Source: Anaerolineales bacterium
Lineage (GTDB): Bacteria; Chloroflexota; Anaerolineae; Epilineales; JAANWY01
Assembly: GCA_018263655.1 (NCBI GenBank)
Contig: JAANWY010000032.1
Location: 1 to 8,221, forward strand
Direction: 5' to 3'
DNA length: 8,221 bases
In this document: positions 1 through 5,750 of the stretch, in pieces
How the letters are laid out: each line of letters starts with the position of its first letter
Position numbering within the stretch: the first letter of the stretch is position 1
Translations under genes and position numbers: made by a program
Notes under the pieces: model-generated
Seen by the model: only the letters and a program-made list of their open reading frames with translations
Databases searched by the model: none
Told to the model about the DNA's origin: nothing

Positions 1-7
1 GTGTAAG

Positions 8-122
8 CTCGGTAAATCGCGAAACTGGCTCAAGCACCCGTCTCGGGTGCAGTCACGAAGCGCCCACGTGGTGCGAAATGGCCCGAGATGGGCCTTCGAG
101 CGGACTTCTGCGATTTACCGAG
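8..122 (+). promoter_or_regulatory. Structured leader element with 13-bp closing inverted repeat
   Basis: CTCGGTAAATCGC (8-20) is perfectly complementary to GCGATTTACCGAG (110-122). The 89 enclosed bases hold three local hairpins: 34-40/44-50 (7 bp, loop TCT), 60-64/70-74 (5 bp with one G-T pair) and 80-84/90-94 (5 bp, loop GAGAT). As RNA this would be a closed multi-branch structure about 90 bases upstream of the dehydrogenase start. TCTCGGG (41-47) is also complementary to CCCGAGA (82-88), so a second fold that breaks two of the hairpins is possible. I recognise no riboswitch class and see no U-tract. It could be a cis-regulatory RNA, the 3' end of an upstream transcript, or a small repeat element with terminal inverted repeats. 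Confidence 0.45.
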
Positions 123-213
123 ACTCAGAGAATGAAGTACGGTGCGGCGTAAGCGCCCAAACGACGAAGGTCAAAAGTGATCCGAAGGCAACAAATCCGA
201 AAGGAGATCAACG

Positions 214-2106
214 GTGATCCCCAAACGTATGCGTGAGTTCTTGCATGATGCTCTACCCGAGCGCACCTGGCAGAATCGGCTACAGCGCGAGGGTCCGCTG
301 GCTTTCATGGAATTTAGTCCGACGGATGTGGACCGATTGCAGCGACTCGGCCTCGAAGTAGATCGGCTGGGCCCGCGTCTGGTGGTCTGTATGTGGGATG
401 CGGAGAGCCGGCTGGAGATAGGCGGCTACTTGGTCGTCGACAACTTGGCCATGGGCCGGCCCTCCATGGGCGGCATCCGTATGCTGCCTGATATAACGCC
501 CAGCACCATCCACAACCTCGCGCGCGGGATGACGCTTAAGAATGCCGCCGCCGACCTCCCCTACGGCGGCGGGAAGGCCGGCATCGTCGCAGACCGCGAT
601 CTGTCTCCAGAGGAGCATACCGAAGTCGTTCGAGGTTTTGCCCGCCTCATCTTCTGGTATCGCGACATCTACCTCCCCGGCCCGGACGTCGGCACCAACG
701 ATGCCGACATGAAGACTATCGCCATCGAGAACGGGCTAGACTGTGCCCTGTCCAAGCCGGCCGACATGGGCGGCAACCGCATCGACGAGCTAGGGGCAGC
801 GGCCGGTGGCATCGTCATCGCCGTCGACGCCTTGCTGGACGAAATCGAACGCTTGAAGGCCCTGCCTCAGTTCGCCAATCTGCAGGTGCCGTCGCGGGCC
901 GAACTGACGGTTCTGATCCAGGGCTTCGGCGCCGTTGGGTCCCACGCCGCCCGCATGCTGTGTGAAGGCGGTCCGGATGATGCACCACGCGTTGTCGGCA
1001 TCAGTGATTACAGTGGTTACGTCTACGATGAGGCGGGGCTACCCGTTCGAGAATTGATGGCGCACCGGGATGAACACAGCGTGGTCACGTTCCCATACTT
1101 CCTGGAGAAGCTTTCGCACCTGCGCACACCCGATCCACAGACCAAATTCTCGAATGCGCCCAACGACCTGCTGCGAGAATCGGCTTTCTGTTTCGTGCCG
1201 GCGGCCCCCGTCGCCAACTACCTGGACGTGGACGCTAGCTCTAACCCGTCCATGACGGTGGACCGCATGGGCGACTGGGCCGTGATCGTCGAGGGCGCCA
1301 ACACCTATTCGCCCGATCCGCCCCGCAAGGCCGCCCGCGCCCGCATGGAGCGCGCCGTCTACTGGCAAGCCGGCACGCTCATTGCTACCGACTACCTGGT
1401 CAACTCCGGCGGCGTCATCTACGCGGCACAGGAGCGCATGATCAAGACACCCGACCACCTACGCATCCCGGACGAGATGTTGGGCGATCGCGTAGGTGGG
1501 ACACCACCCGCTGTCGATCAATGGCTTGACGACCATGCAGCCGACCTGGAGCAGTTGGCCGAGGAACGACGCATCGCCGGTGAACACCAGCGCGACGAAG
1601 TGATTCGCCGCAACATGAAAGAACTAATCGACCTGCTGGCCGACGATCCGGACATGCTACCTTGCGAGGCCGCGGAGCGGATCAGCATCCGCCGTATCGC
1701 CTCCAGCGAGCGCTTCCGCACCGTCTCCGACGTGATGGAGCCGATGCCTACCATCACCGAGGATCAAACAGTGCGCGATGCTGCGCAACTACTGATCGAA
1801 GAGACCAGCGACATCTTGGCTGTGGTATCGCCGGCCACTGAACTGACCGGCGTCGTCACTGAGTGGGACATCACCCGCGCCTCGGCGACTGCCCGGGCCG
1901 AAGATCTACCACTGACCGAAATCATGACTCGCGAGGTCATTGCCGCCAAGCCCGACGACAACATCCTCGATGTGTTGCGCAAGCTAGAGCACTTCGAGAT
2001 TTCAGCAATGCCTGTCGTGAGCGACGACGAGGTGTTGGGTGTGATCAGTGGCGATATTCTGGCCCGGCGCACGCTCTACCAGCTGCTACAATCGCAGGAG
2101 GTGTAG
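214..2106 (+). CDS. Glu/Leu/Phe/Val dehydrogenase family protein fused to a C-terminal CBS-domain pair
   Basis: Cytoplasmic NAD(P)-dependent amino-acid dehydrogenase, which reversibly deaminates an amino acid to its 2-oxo acid and ammonia. The GTG start has AAGGAG seven bases upstream (201-206). Family lysines are present as K109 (GMTLKNAAA) and K121 (PYGGGKAGI), twelve residues apart as in characterised members, with the catalytic Asp at about 158 in PGPDVGTND. The Rossmann motif GFGAVG lies at about 237-243, followed by VEGAN and NSGGVIYAAQE. Residue 85 is Met in MGGIR, where glutamate dehydrogenases have the Lys that binds the substrate side-chain carboxylate. Leucine and phenylalanine dehydrogenases have a hydrophobic residue there, so I infer a non-glutamate, probably aliphatic, substrate. 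Residues about 504-627 form two CBS motifs (VSDVMEPMPTI... and ...LTEIMTREVIAAKP), a likely adenine-nucleotide sensor. This explains the 630-residue length against about 350-450 for the catalytic unit alone. A repeat-derived VGGTP occupies residues 427-431. First gene of the apparent operon. Confidence 0.9.
   Translation: MIPKRMREFLHDALPERTWQNRLQREGPLAFMEFSPTDVDRLQRLGLEVDRLGPRLVVCMWDAESRLEIGGYLVVDNLAMGRPSMGGIRMLPDITPSTIHNLARGMTLKNAAADLPYGGGKAGIVADRDLSPEEHTEVVRGFARLIFWYRDIYLPGPDVGTNDADMKTIAIENGLDCALSKPADMGGNRIDELGAAAGGIVIAVDALLDEIERLKALPQFANLQVPSRAELTVLIQGFGAVGSHAARMLCEGGPDDAPRVVGISDYSGYVYDEAGLPVRELMAHRDEHSVVTFPYFLEKLSHLRTPDPQTKFSNAPNDLLRESAFCFVPAAPVANYLDVDASSNPSMTVDRMGDWAVIVEGANTYSPDPPRKAARARMERAVYWQAGTLIATDYLVNSGGVIYAAQERMIKTPDHLRIPDEMLGDRVGGTPPAVDQWLDDHAADLEQLAEERRIAGEHQRDEVIRRNMKELIDLLADDPDMLPCEAAERISIRRIASSERFRTVSDVMEPMPTITEDQTVRDAAQLLIEETSDILAVVSPATELTGVVTEWDITRASATARAEDLPLTEIMTREVIAAKPDDNILDVLRKLEHFEISAMPVVSDDEVLGVISGDILARRTLYQLLQSQEV
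1491..1508 (+). repeat. Intragenic REP-like repeat, copy 1 (in the dehydrogenase)
   Basis: CGTAGGTGGGACACCACC, identical over 18 bases to copy 2. It contains a GTAG head and a 5-bp hairpin GGTGG (1495-1499), loop GACA, CCACC (1504-1508). It is read as (R)VGGTPP, between the end of the Rossmann domain and a helical linker (AVDQWLDDH), where I would expect a simple GD-AVDQW junction. Confidence 0.8.
2096..2103 (+). promoter_or_regulatory. Ribosome binding site for pabBC inside the end of the dehydrogenase gene
   Basis: AGGAGGTG is a full-strength Shine-Dalgarno sequence made by the last codons of the upstream gene (CAG GAG GTG TAG). It lies seven bases before CTG at 2111, which is in frame with the PabB-PabC reading frame. 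The only in-frame ATG (2048) has no such site, and the GTG at 2138 lies 17 bases after a GGAGG (2116-2120), which is too far. This site is the main reason for proposing a CTG start. Confidence 0.5.
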
Positions 2107-2110
2107 AGAC

Positions 2111-3886
2111 CTGCTGGAGGAATCAACGAACCTGGTTGTGCTGCACGATGCTGCAACCAGCCACTGGCTCAAGTTCTGCGATCCGCACGAAATGCTTGTC
2201 GCCACCCACATCGACGATGTCGTACCCAGACTACGAACAGTCGAGGCGCTCACGAACGACACCGGATGGTGGGCGGCCGGCTTCATCAGCTACGAAGCGG
2301 CGCCGGCTTTCGACAGCGCGCTACAGACGCGGCCACCTTCATCGTTCCCGTTGCTGTGGTTTGGGCTCTACGACGAGCCGGCCCCAATCGAGTTGCCGAC
2401 TCGTCGGGACGCAAAAGCCTACGTGCTTGGAGATTGGGCACCCTCCGTGAGCCGAACCGCGTACGACGAGGCGATCAGCAGAATAAAGGCCCACATCGCC
2501 CGAGGCGACACGTACCAGGTGAACTATTCGTTTCGCCTGCGAGCTCCCTTCTCCGGTGACACTTGGGCCTTCTTTCTGGATCTGGCCCGAGCTCAACAAG
2601 CGGATTATGTCGCTTATGTCAAAGCAGGCGAGGCCGCTATTTGCTCGGCGTCGCCGGAGGTCTTCTTCCGGCTGAACGGCCGGCACATCGTCTCACGTCC
2701 TATGAAGGGTACCGCCGCCCGCGGCCGTACCCTGGCCGAAGACGAGGCCCAGGCCAGGTGGCTGCGTCATTCTGAGAAAAACCGTGCCGAAAACGTGATG
2801 ATCGTAGATATGATCCGCAACGACATCGGACGTGTTGCGGAGATCGGCAGCGTCCGCGTGCCAAGCCTATTCAACGTGGAGCGCTATCCGACCGTCTGGC
2901 AGATGACGTCCACGGTCACGGCCAAGACCGACGCCACGCTGACCGAGATCCTGACGGCGCTGTTCCCCTGTGCCTCGATCACTGGTGCGCCGAAACCATG
3001 CACCATGCACATCATCGCTGATCTGGAGACCACGCCGCGCTGCACCTACACCGGCTGCATCGGCTACATCGCGCCCAACCGGCGGGCGCAGTTCAACGTG
3101 GCAATCCGGACCGTGCTGGTTGACGAGGCCGCCGGCCAGGCCGAGTACGGCGTCGGCGGCGGGATCGTCTGGGACTCCGAAAGCGGCAGTGAATATGCCG
3201 AGTGTCAAGTCAAGGCGCAGGTGCTGACGGAGCGCCGGCCCGAGTTCTCACTGCTGGAGACCATGCTGTGGACGCCCGAGGATGGTTATTTTCTGCTGGA
3301 TTACCATCTGCGCCGGCTGCAGGGCTCAGCCACCTACTTCGGCTTCCCGGTGGAGATCGCTCAAGTCGAGGAGCAACTGTCAGCTCTGGCAGCGAGCTTG
3401 CCAGACGAGCCACACAAAGCGCGCTTGCTGGTGGCGCGAGATGGCGTAGGTGGGACACCACCTGTGACCATCGAGGCAGCGCCGCTGCACCTCGATCAAC
3501 CGGCTCGACGGTGGAAGATTCGGTTGGCGCCGGCGCCCGTCGATTCAGCCAACCGGTTTCTGTACCACAAGACGACCCACCGCGCAGTCTACGCTGACGC
3601 CCACGACGCTTGCCCTGACTGCGACGATGTGCTACTGTGGAACGAGCGCGGCGAGATTACGGAGACCACCATCGCCAACGTCGTCGTCGAGCTCGATGGC
3701 GAGTTGGTGACGCCGCCGGTGGACTGTGGGCTCTTGGCCGGCACCTTCCGCGCGTGGCTGCTCGACCAACGCCAGATTCGCGAGCAGACCATCACAATCG
3801 AAGATTTGAAAGAGAGCGACGAAATCTACTTGATCAACTCAGTGCGCAAGTGGCGCAAGGCTAAGCTTTTGGAATCTGACCTATGA
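2111..3886 (+). CDS. Bifunctional aminodeoxychorismate synthase component I / 4-amino-4-deoxychorismate lyase
   Basis: Makes p-aminobenzoate for folate. The PabB half (about 1-375) aminates chorismate to aminodeoxychorismate using ammonia from PabA; the PabC half (about 378-591) is a PLP-dependent lyase releasing pyruvate and p-aminobenzoate. PabB signatures are RPMKGT with the PabB-type Lys (K199), MIVDMIRNDIGRV, FPCASITGAPK and GVGGGIVWDSES. PabC shows the PLP lysine in YHKTTHR (K487), then NERGEITETTIANV (E518), CGLLAGTFR and LINSVRKW. Numbering assumes the CTG start at 2111, which has AGGAGGTG seven bases upstream and gives LLEESTNLVVLHDAA. Alternatives are GTG 2138 and ATG 2048; the latter overlaps the upstream gene by 59 bases and adds residues unlike a PabB N-terminus. 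The partner amidotransferase PabA is not in the window. VGGTP from the repeat lies at 446-450, in an apparent hairpin loop of the lyase half. Confidence 0.92.
   Translation: MLEESTNLVVLHDAATSHWLKFCDPHEMLVATHIDDVVPRLRTVEALTNDTGWWAAGFISYEAAPAFDSALQTRPPSSFPLLWFGLYDEPAPIELPTRRDAKAYVLGDWAPSVSRTAYDEAISRIKAHIARGDTYQVNYSFRLRAPFSGDTWAFFLDLARAQQADYVAYVKAGEAAICSASPEVFFRLNGRHIVSRPMKGTAARGRTLAEDEAQARWLRHSEKNRAENVMIVDMIRNDIGRVAEIGSVRVPSLFNVERYPTVWQMTSTVTAKTDATLTEILTALFPCASITGAPKPCTMHIIADLETTPRCTYTGCIGYIAPNRRAQFNVAIRTVLVDEAAGQAEYGVGGGIVWDSESGSEYAECQVKAQVLTERRPEFSLLETMLWTPEDGYFLLDYHLRRLQGSATYFGFPVEIAQVEEQLSALAASLPDEPHKARLLVARDGVGGTPPVTIEAAPLHLDQPARRWKIRLAPAPVDSANRFLYHKTTHRAVYADAHDACPDCDDVLLWNERGEITETTIANVVVELDGELVTPPVDCGLLAGTFRAWLLDQRQIREQTITIEDLKESDEIYLINSVRKWRKAKLLESDL
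3445..3462 (+). repeat. Intragenic REP-like repeat, copy 2 (in the PabC half)
   Basis: CGTAGGTGGGACACCACC, identical to copy 1. The hairpin extends to 6 bp here: AGGTGG (3448-3453), loop GACA, CCACCT (3458-3463). It is read as VGGTPP between LLVARDG and VTIEAAPL, two strands that normally join by a short turn in PabC-type proteins. Confidence 0.8.
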
Positions 3887-4365
3887 ATGAAGAGAAGAGT
3901 CTGCAAGAGAAATACAATCCCGAGGGCGTGTGCTTCGGCTGCGGGCTGAGTAACGAAAAAGGGCTACAAATCTGCAGCTTCGTGGAGGACGACGTAGGTG
4001 GGACACCACTCGTCCTCCTCCGGTTTCGGCCCGAGCCGCACCACCTCGCCTTTGAGGGCATCGTCAACGGTGGGATTGTGGGCACCCTGTTCGATTGCCA
4101 CTGCAACTGGACAGCCGCCTATCACCTGATGCTGTCGCAGGATCTGGATGCACCGCCGCCGACAGTGACGGCCGAATACAGTGTGCGATTCAAGCGTCCG
4201 ACGCCGACGGGCAGCGAGCTCCTCTTCCGAGCGTGGCCGGCGAGTATCGAGGGCAATCGGGCCGTCATAGAGGCCGAGCTTGAAGCTGACGGCGTGGTCA
4301 CTGCCACGTGCACCGGGACCTTCGTCGCGGTGAAAGAGGGGCACCCTGCCTATCACCGCTGGTAA
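3883..4365 (+). CDS. PaaI-like hotdog-fold thioesterase
   Basis: 160-residue protein of the hotdog thioesterase superfamily, which hydrolyses acyl- or aryl-CoA thioesters in the cytoplasm; the substrate cannot be told from sequence. The core motif is VNGGIVGTLFDCHCNW, with the presumed catalytic Asp at 71, followed by a TAEYSVRFKRPTP strand typical of the fold. The N-terminus has CFGCG (C17, C20) followed by NEKGL, a cysteine pair seen in a subgroup of PaaI-like proteins. Its ATG overlaps the upstream stop (ATGA), with no clear Shine-Dalgarno, so translation is probably coupled to pabBC. The repeat adds VGGTP at residues 38-42, between two early strands (SFVEDD and VLLRFRPEPHH). Length is normal for the family. 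Confidence 0.85.
   Translation: MNEEKSLQEKYNPEGVCFGCGLSNEKGLQICSFVEDDVGGTPLVLLRFRPEPHHLAFEGIVNGGIVGTLFDCHCNWTAAYHLMLSQDLDAPPPTVTAEYSVRFKRPTPTGSELLFRAWPASIEGNRAVIEAELEADGVVTATCTGTFVAVKEGHPAYHRW
3993..4010 (+). repeat. Intragenic REP-like repeat, copy 3 (in the thioesterase)
   Basis: CGTAGGTGGGACACCAC matches copies 1 and 2 over 17 bases, with T instead of C at the last position, so the hairpin is 4 bp plus a G-T pair. It is read as VGGTPL, in the same frame as the other two. It sits inside a 9-bp perfect inverted repeat: GGAGGACGA (3984-3992) and TCGTCCTCC (4010-4018). Confidence 0.8.
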
Positions 4366-4394
4366 GTGACGGATTATGGGAAAAGACAAACACC

Positions 4395-5258
4395 ATGAAC
4401 ATACATGCGTTTCTCGACGAGACTGCATTAGCCATCGGATCATTGTTCGCCAAGAAATACTTCCGTAAGAGTATCACTTCGCCGCCGTTCGCCGCCCACG
4501 TGCGCGGCGTCAAGCTCGACATGCCGGCCATACGCGGGGAAGGCGATTACGTAGTTCCTGCACAAACGCTGGCCGGCGAGCTGAACGCCGCCTTTCGCAT
4601 CACCCAGTGGCTGGGCGCGGATTACCCGACCATCATCTGCCACCACGGTGCTGGCGAAATCCCCTTCGATTTCGGTTTCAGTCGTATTTTCCCGTACGAC
4701 GAGCGGCGCATTGATGCGAACTTGGCCGCGATTCGGGCGCCCTTTCATCGCTCGCGCGACGAGTTCTTCGCCAACAACCACTCGCTGGCCAACTGGATCG
4801 CGATGCTGGCCGTCTCCGTGCACCTCGTTGAGCACCTGGTATCGTACAGCCAACAACAAGGGACGGCGCGCACTGTGGTCGCCGGCACCAGCCTGGGTGG
4901 ATTTATCAGCAACCTCCACCACATACACTTCAATAGCGCAGCCATGTACGCGCCCATCTTGGGCGGCGCGTACATGGCTCACGTCACCCTGGACTCGGTG
5001 TACAGCAAGGGTGTGGCATCGCTAGCTAAACGCAGCCCAGCCGCGATCAGAGAAATCCTGGACTTCGAACCTGAATTTGTGGCCAGGGACAACAGCAACG
5101 TCTTCCCCCTGCTCGCGAGATTCGATCAGATTGTCCTTTTCGACAGACACAGCAGAACCTACGGCGAGCAACCCATCGGGATCATGAACAGGGGGCATGT
5201 GACCGGCGCGTTGTCTTTCGGGCGGGTGCGCCGGCACATTCTCAGCCTTGTCGACTAA
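4395..5258 (+). CDS. Alpha/beta hydrolase-fold protein of unknown substrate
   Basis: 287-residue soluble protein with an alpha/beta hydrolase pattern. There is an oxyanion-type HHGAGE after a hydrophobic strand (TIICHHG, H83-H84-G85), the nucleophile elbow GTSLGG with Ser166, a candidate Asp at 250 (IVLFDRH) and a candidate His at 268 (NRGHVTG). The order and spacing Ser-Asp-His fit the fold. No lid or signal peptide is evident. I cannot name the family or substrate; esterase or peptidase activity is equally possible. The ATG at 4395 was chosen because the protein begins naturally there and follows the thioesterase stop by 29 bases; ATG at 4308 would overlap the upstream gene by 58 bases and add an unlikely Arg-rich stretch. 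The Shine-Dalgarno is weak (GGGA about 14 bases upstream). Last gene of the apparent operon. Confidence 0.75.
   Translation: MNIHAFLDETALAIGSLFAKKYFRKSITSPPFAAHVRGVKLDMPAIRGEGDYVVPAQTLAGELNAAFRITQWLGADYPTIICHHGAGEIPFDFGFSRIFPYDERRIDANLAAIRAPFHRSRDEFFANNHSLANWIAMLAVSVHLVEHLVSYSQQQGTARTVVAGTSLGGFISNLHHIHFNSAAMYAPILGGAYMAHVTLDSVYSKGVASLAKRSPAAIREILDFEPEFVARDNSNVFPLLARFDQIVLFDRHSRTYGEQPIGIMNRGHVTGALSFGRVRRHILSLVD
4941..4978 (+). repeat. Perfect 14-bp inverted repeat inside the hydrolase gene
   Basis: GCCATGTACGCGCC (4941-4954) and GGCGCGTACATGGC (4965-4978) are exact reverse complements with a 10-base loop. The segment encodes AMYAPILGGAYMA, a near-symmetrical peptide. The stem is GC-rich and would be stable in mRNA. 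Confidence 0.85.
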
Positions 5259-5279
5259 GGGGATTCCAGAATTTAAAAG

Positions 5280-5412
5280 GTAAGCGTTCAGCTACCCTTG
5301 CGAAGGTTTAGAATAGCCGTGGCAAGAGGCCGATTTTCGACTGGTGAGGGGCACCTCAACCCGAATGCGCTTGGCAAACCTTCGCAAGGGTCCCCACTAC
5401 CTGAACGCTTAC
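5280..5412. repeat. Intergenic inverted-repeat element (MITE-like)
   Basis: The left arm has GTAAGCGTTCAG (5280-5291) and CCCTTGCGAAGGTTT (5295-5309). The right arm has the exact complements AAACCTTCGCAAGGG (5376-5390) and CTGAACGCTTAC (5401-5412). The arms differ only in the joint between these blocks (CTA on the left, ten bases on the right). The central 66 bases hold a smaller hairpin, TGAGG (5345-5349)/CCTCA (5354-5358). It starts 22 bases after the hydrolase stop, encodes no protein, and has no clear target duplication. It could be a non-autonomous mobile repeat; as RNA it would also form a long stem at the operon's 3' end. Confidence 0.8.
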
Positions 5413-5502
5413 AAATAATCATCCTAGAACCCTCTTGGATTCCCAGGGGAAATGGCGGGTTTTGGGACGTCTATTTTTCTGGAACAGCCTAATCCATGCC
5501 GC

Positions 5503-5550
5503 GGGGCAGAGCAACAACGCCTCTCCGACTTCTCAATTGCTCTGCTCCCC
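5503..5550. repeat. Bulged inverted repeat
   Basis: GGGGCAGAGCAA (5503-5514) pairs with TTGCTCTGCTCCCC (5537-5550) in a 12-bp stem with a two-base bulge and a 22-base loop. No T-run follows on either strand, so it is not a standard intrinsic terminator. Confidence 0.55.
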
Positions 5551-5656
5551 ACCACCCCCGCCGGCTCCGCCTTCAACGCTGCTCTCCTGCGAAACACAAC
5601 TGATGCCACCCAAAGCGCGATTCTAGAGTAGCGTCTGACCAAACGAGACGTCAATA

Positions 5657-5670
5657 CAATTGAACAATTG
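5657..5670. promoter_or_regulatory. Tandem palindrome CAATTG-AA-CAATTG, possible operator
   Basis: Two copies of the palindromic hexamer CAATTG separated by AA, about 80 bases upstream of the pseudoprotease start. TTGACA (5668-5673), a consensus -35 hexamer, overlaps its right end, but no acceptable -10 box follows at 16-18 bases. A regulator site or weak promoter part is possible; the short AT-rich match could also be chance. Confidence 0.25.
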
Positions 5671-5688
5671 ACACTAGCGTAGACGGAG

Positions 5689-5725
5689 GCGTTCAGCTAC
5701 CCTTGCCAAGAAGCCGATTTTCGAC
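5689..5725. repeat. Truncated second copy of the intergenic repeat
   Basis: GCGTTCAGCTACCCTTGC (5689-5706) is identical to 5284-5301, and GCCGATTTTCGAC (5713-5725) matches 5329-5341. About 21 bases between these blocks in the first copy are missing here. This is a direct repeat of the left arm only. It ends 15 bases before the Shine-Dalgarno of the next gene, so it forms much of that gene's leader. Confidence 0.75.
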
Positions 5726-5750
5726 AGGAGGACCCTTCCGGAGGAGATAT

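Larger units (their letters stand above)
5413..5688. other. Gene-free stretch between the two repeat copies
   Basis: About 276 bases with no open frame that looks coding and no recognisable RNA gene. Codon structure is absent, and runs such as CCCCACCACCCCC near 5547 do not look like protein-coding sequence. It contains the bulged hairpin at 5503-5550 and the tandem CAATTG at 5657-5670. The promoter of the downstream secreted protein should lie in this stretch, but no convincing -35/-10 pair is visible. Confidence 0.5.

Noticed and set aside
1863..2450. 195-codon + strand frame across the dehydrogenase/pabBC junction
   Set aside because: It overlaps two well-supported genes in another frame and its protein has no family features; it is a GC-rich shadow frame.
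5298..5492. Short + strand frame within the inverted-repeat element
   Set aside because: It runs through both repeat arms, lacks a Shine-Dalgarno and has no protein-like composition.
5503..5550. Hairpin considered as an intrinsic terminator for the operon
   Set aside because: No T-run follows on either strand, it is about 245 bases after the last stop codon, and the stem is bulged.
5668..5696. TTGACA as the -35 box of a sigma-70 promoter
   Set aside because: The bases 16-18 positions downstream (GTTCAG region) do not resemble a -10 box; kept only as a low-confidence site.
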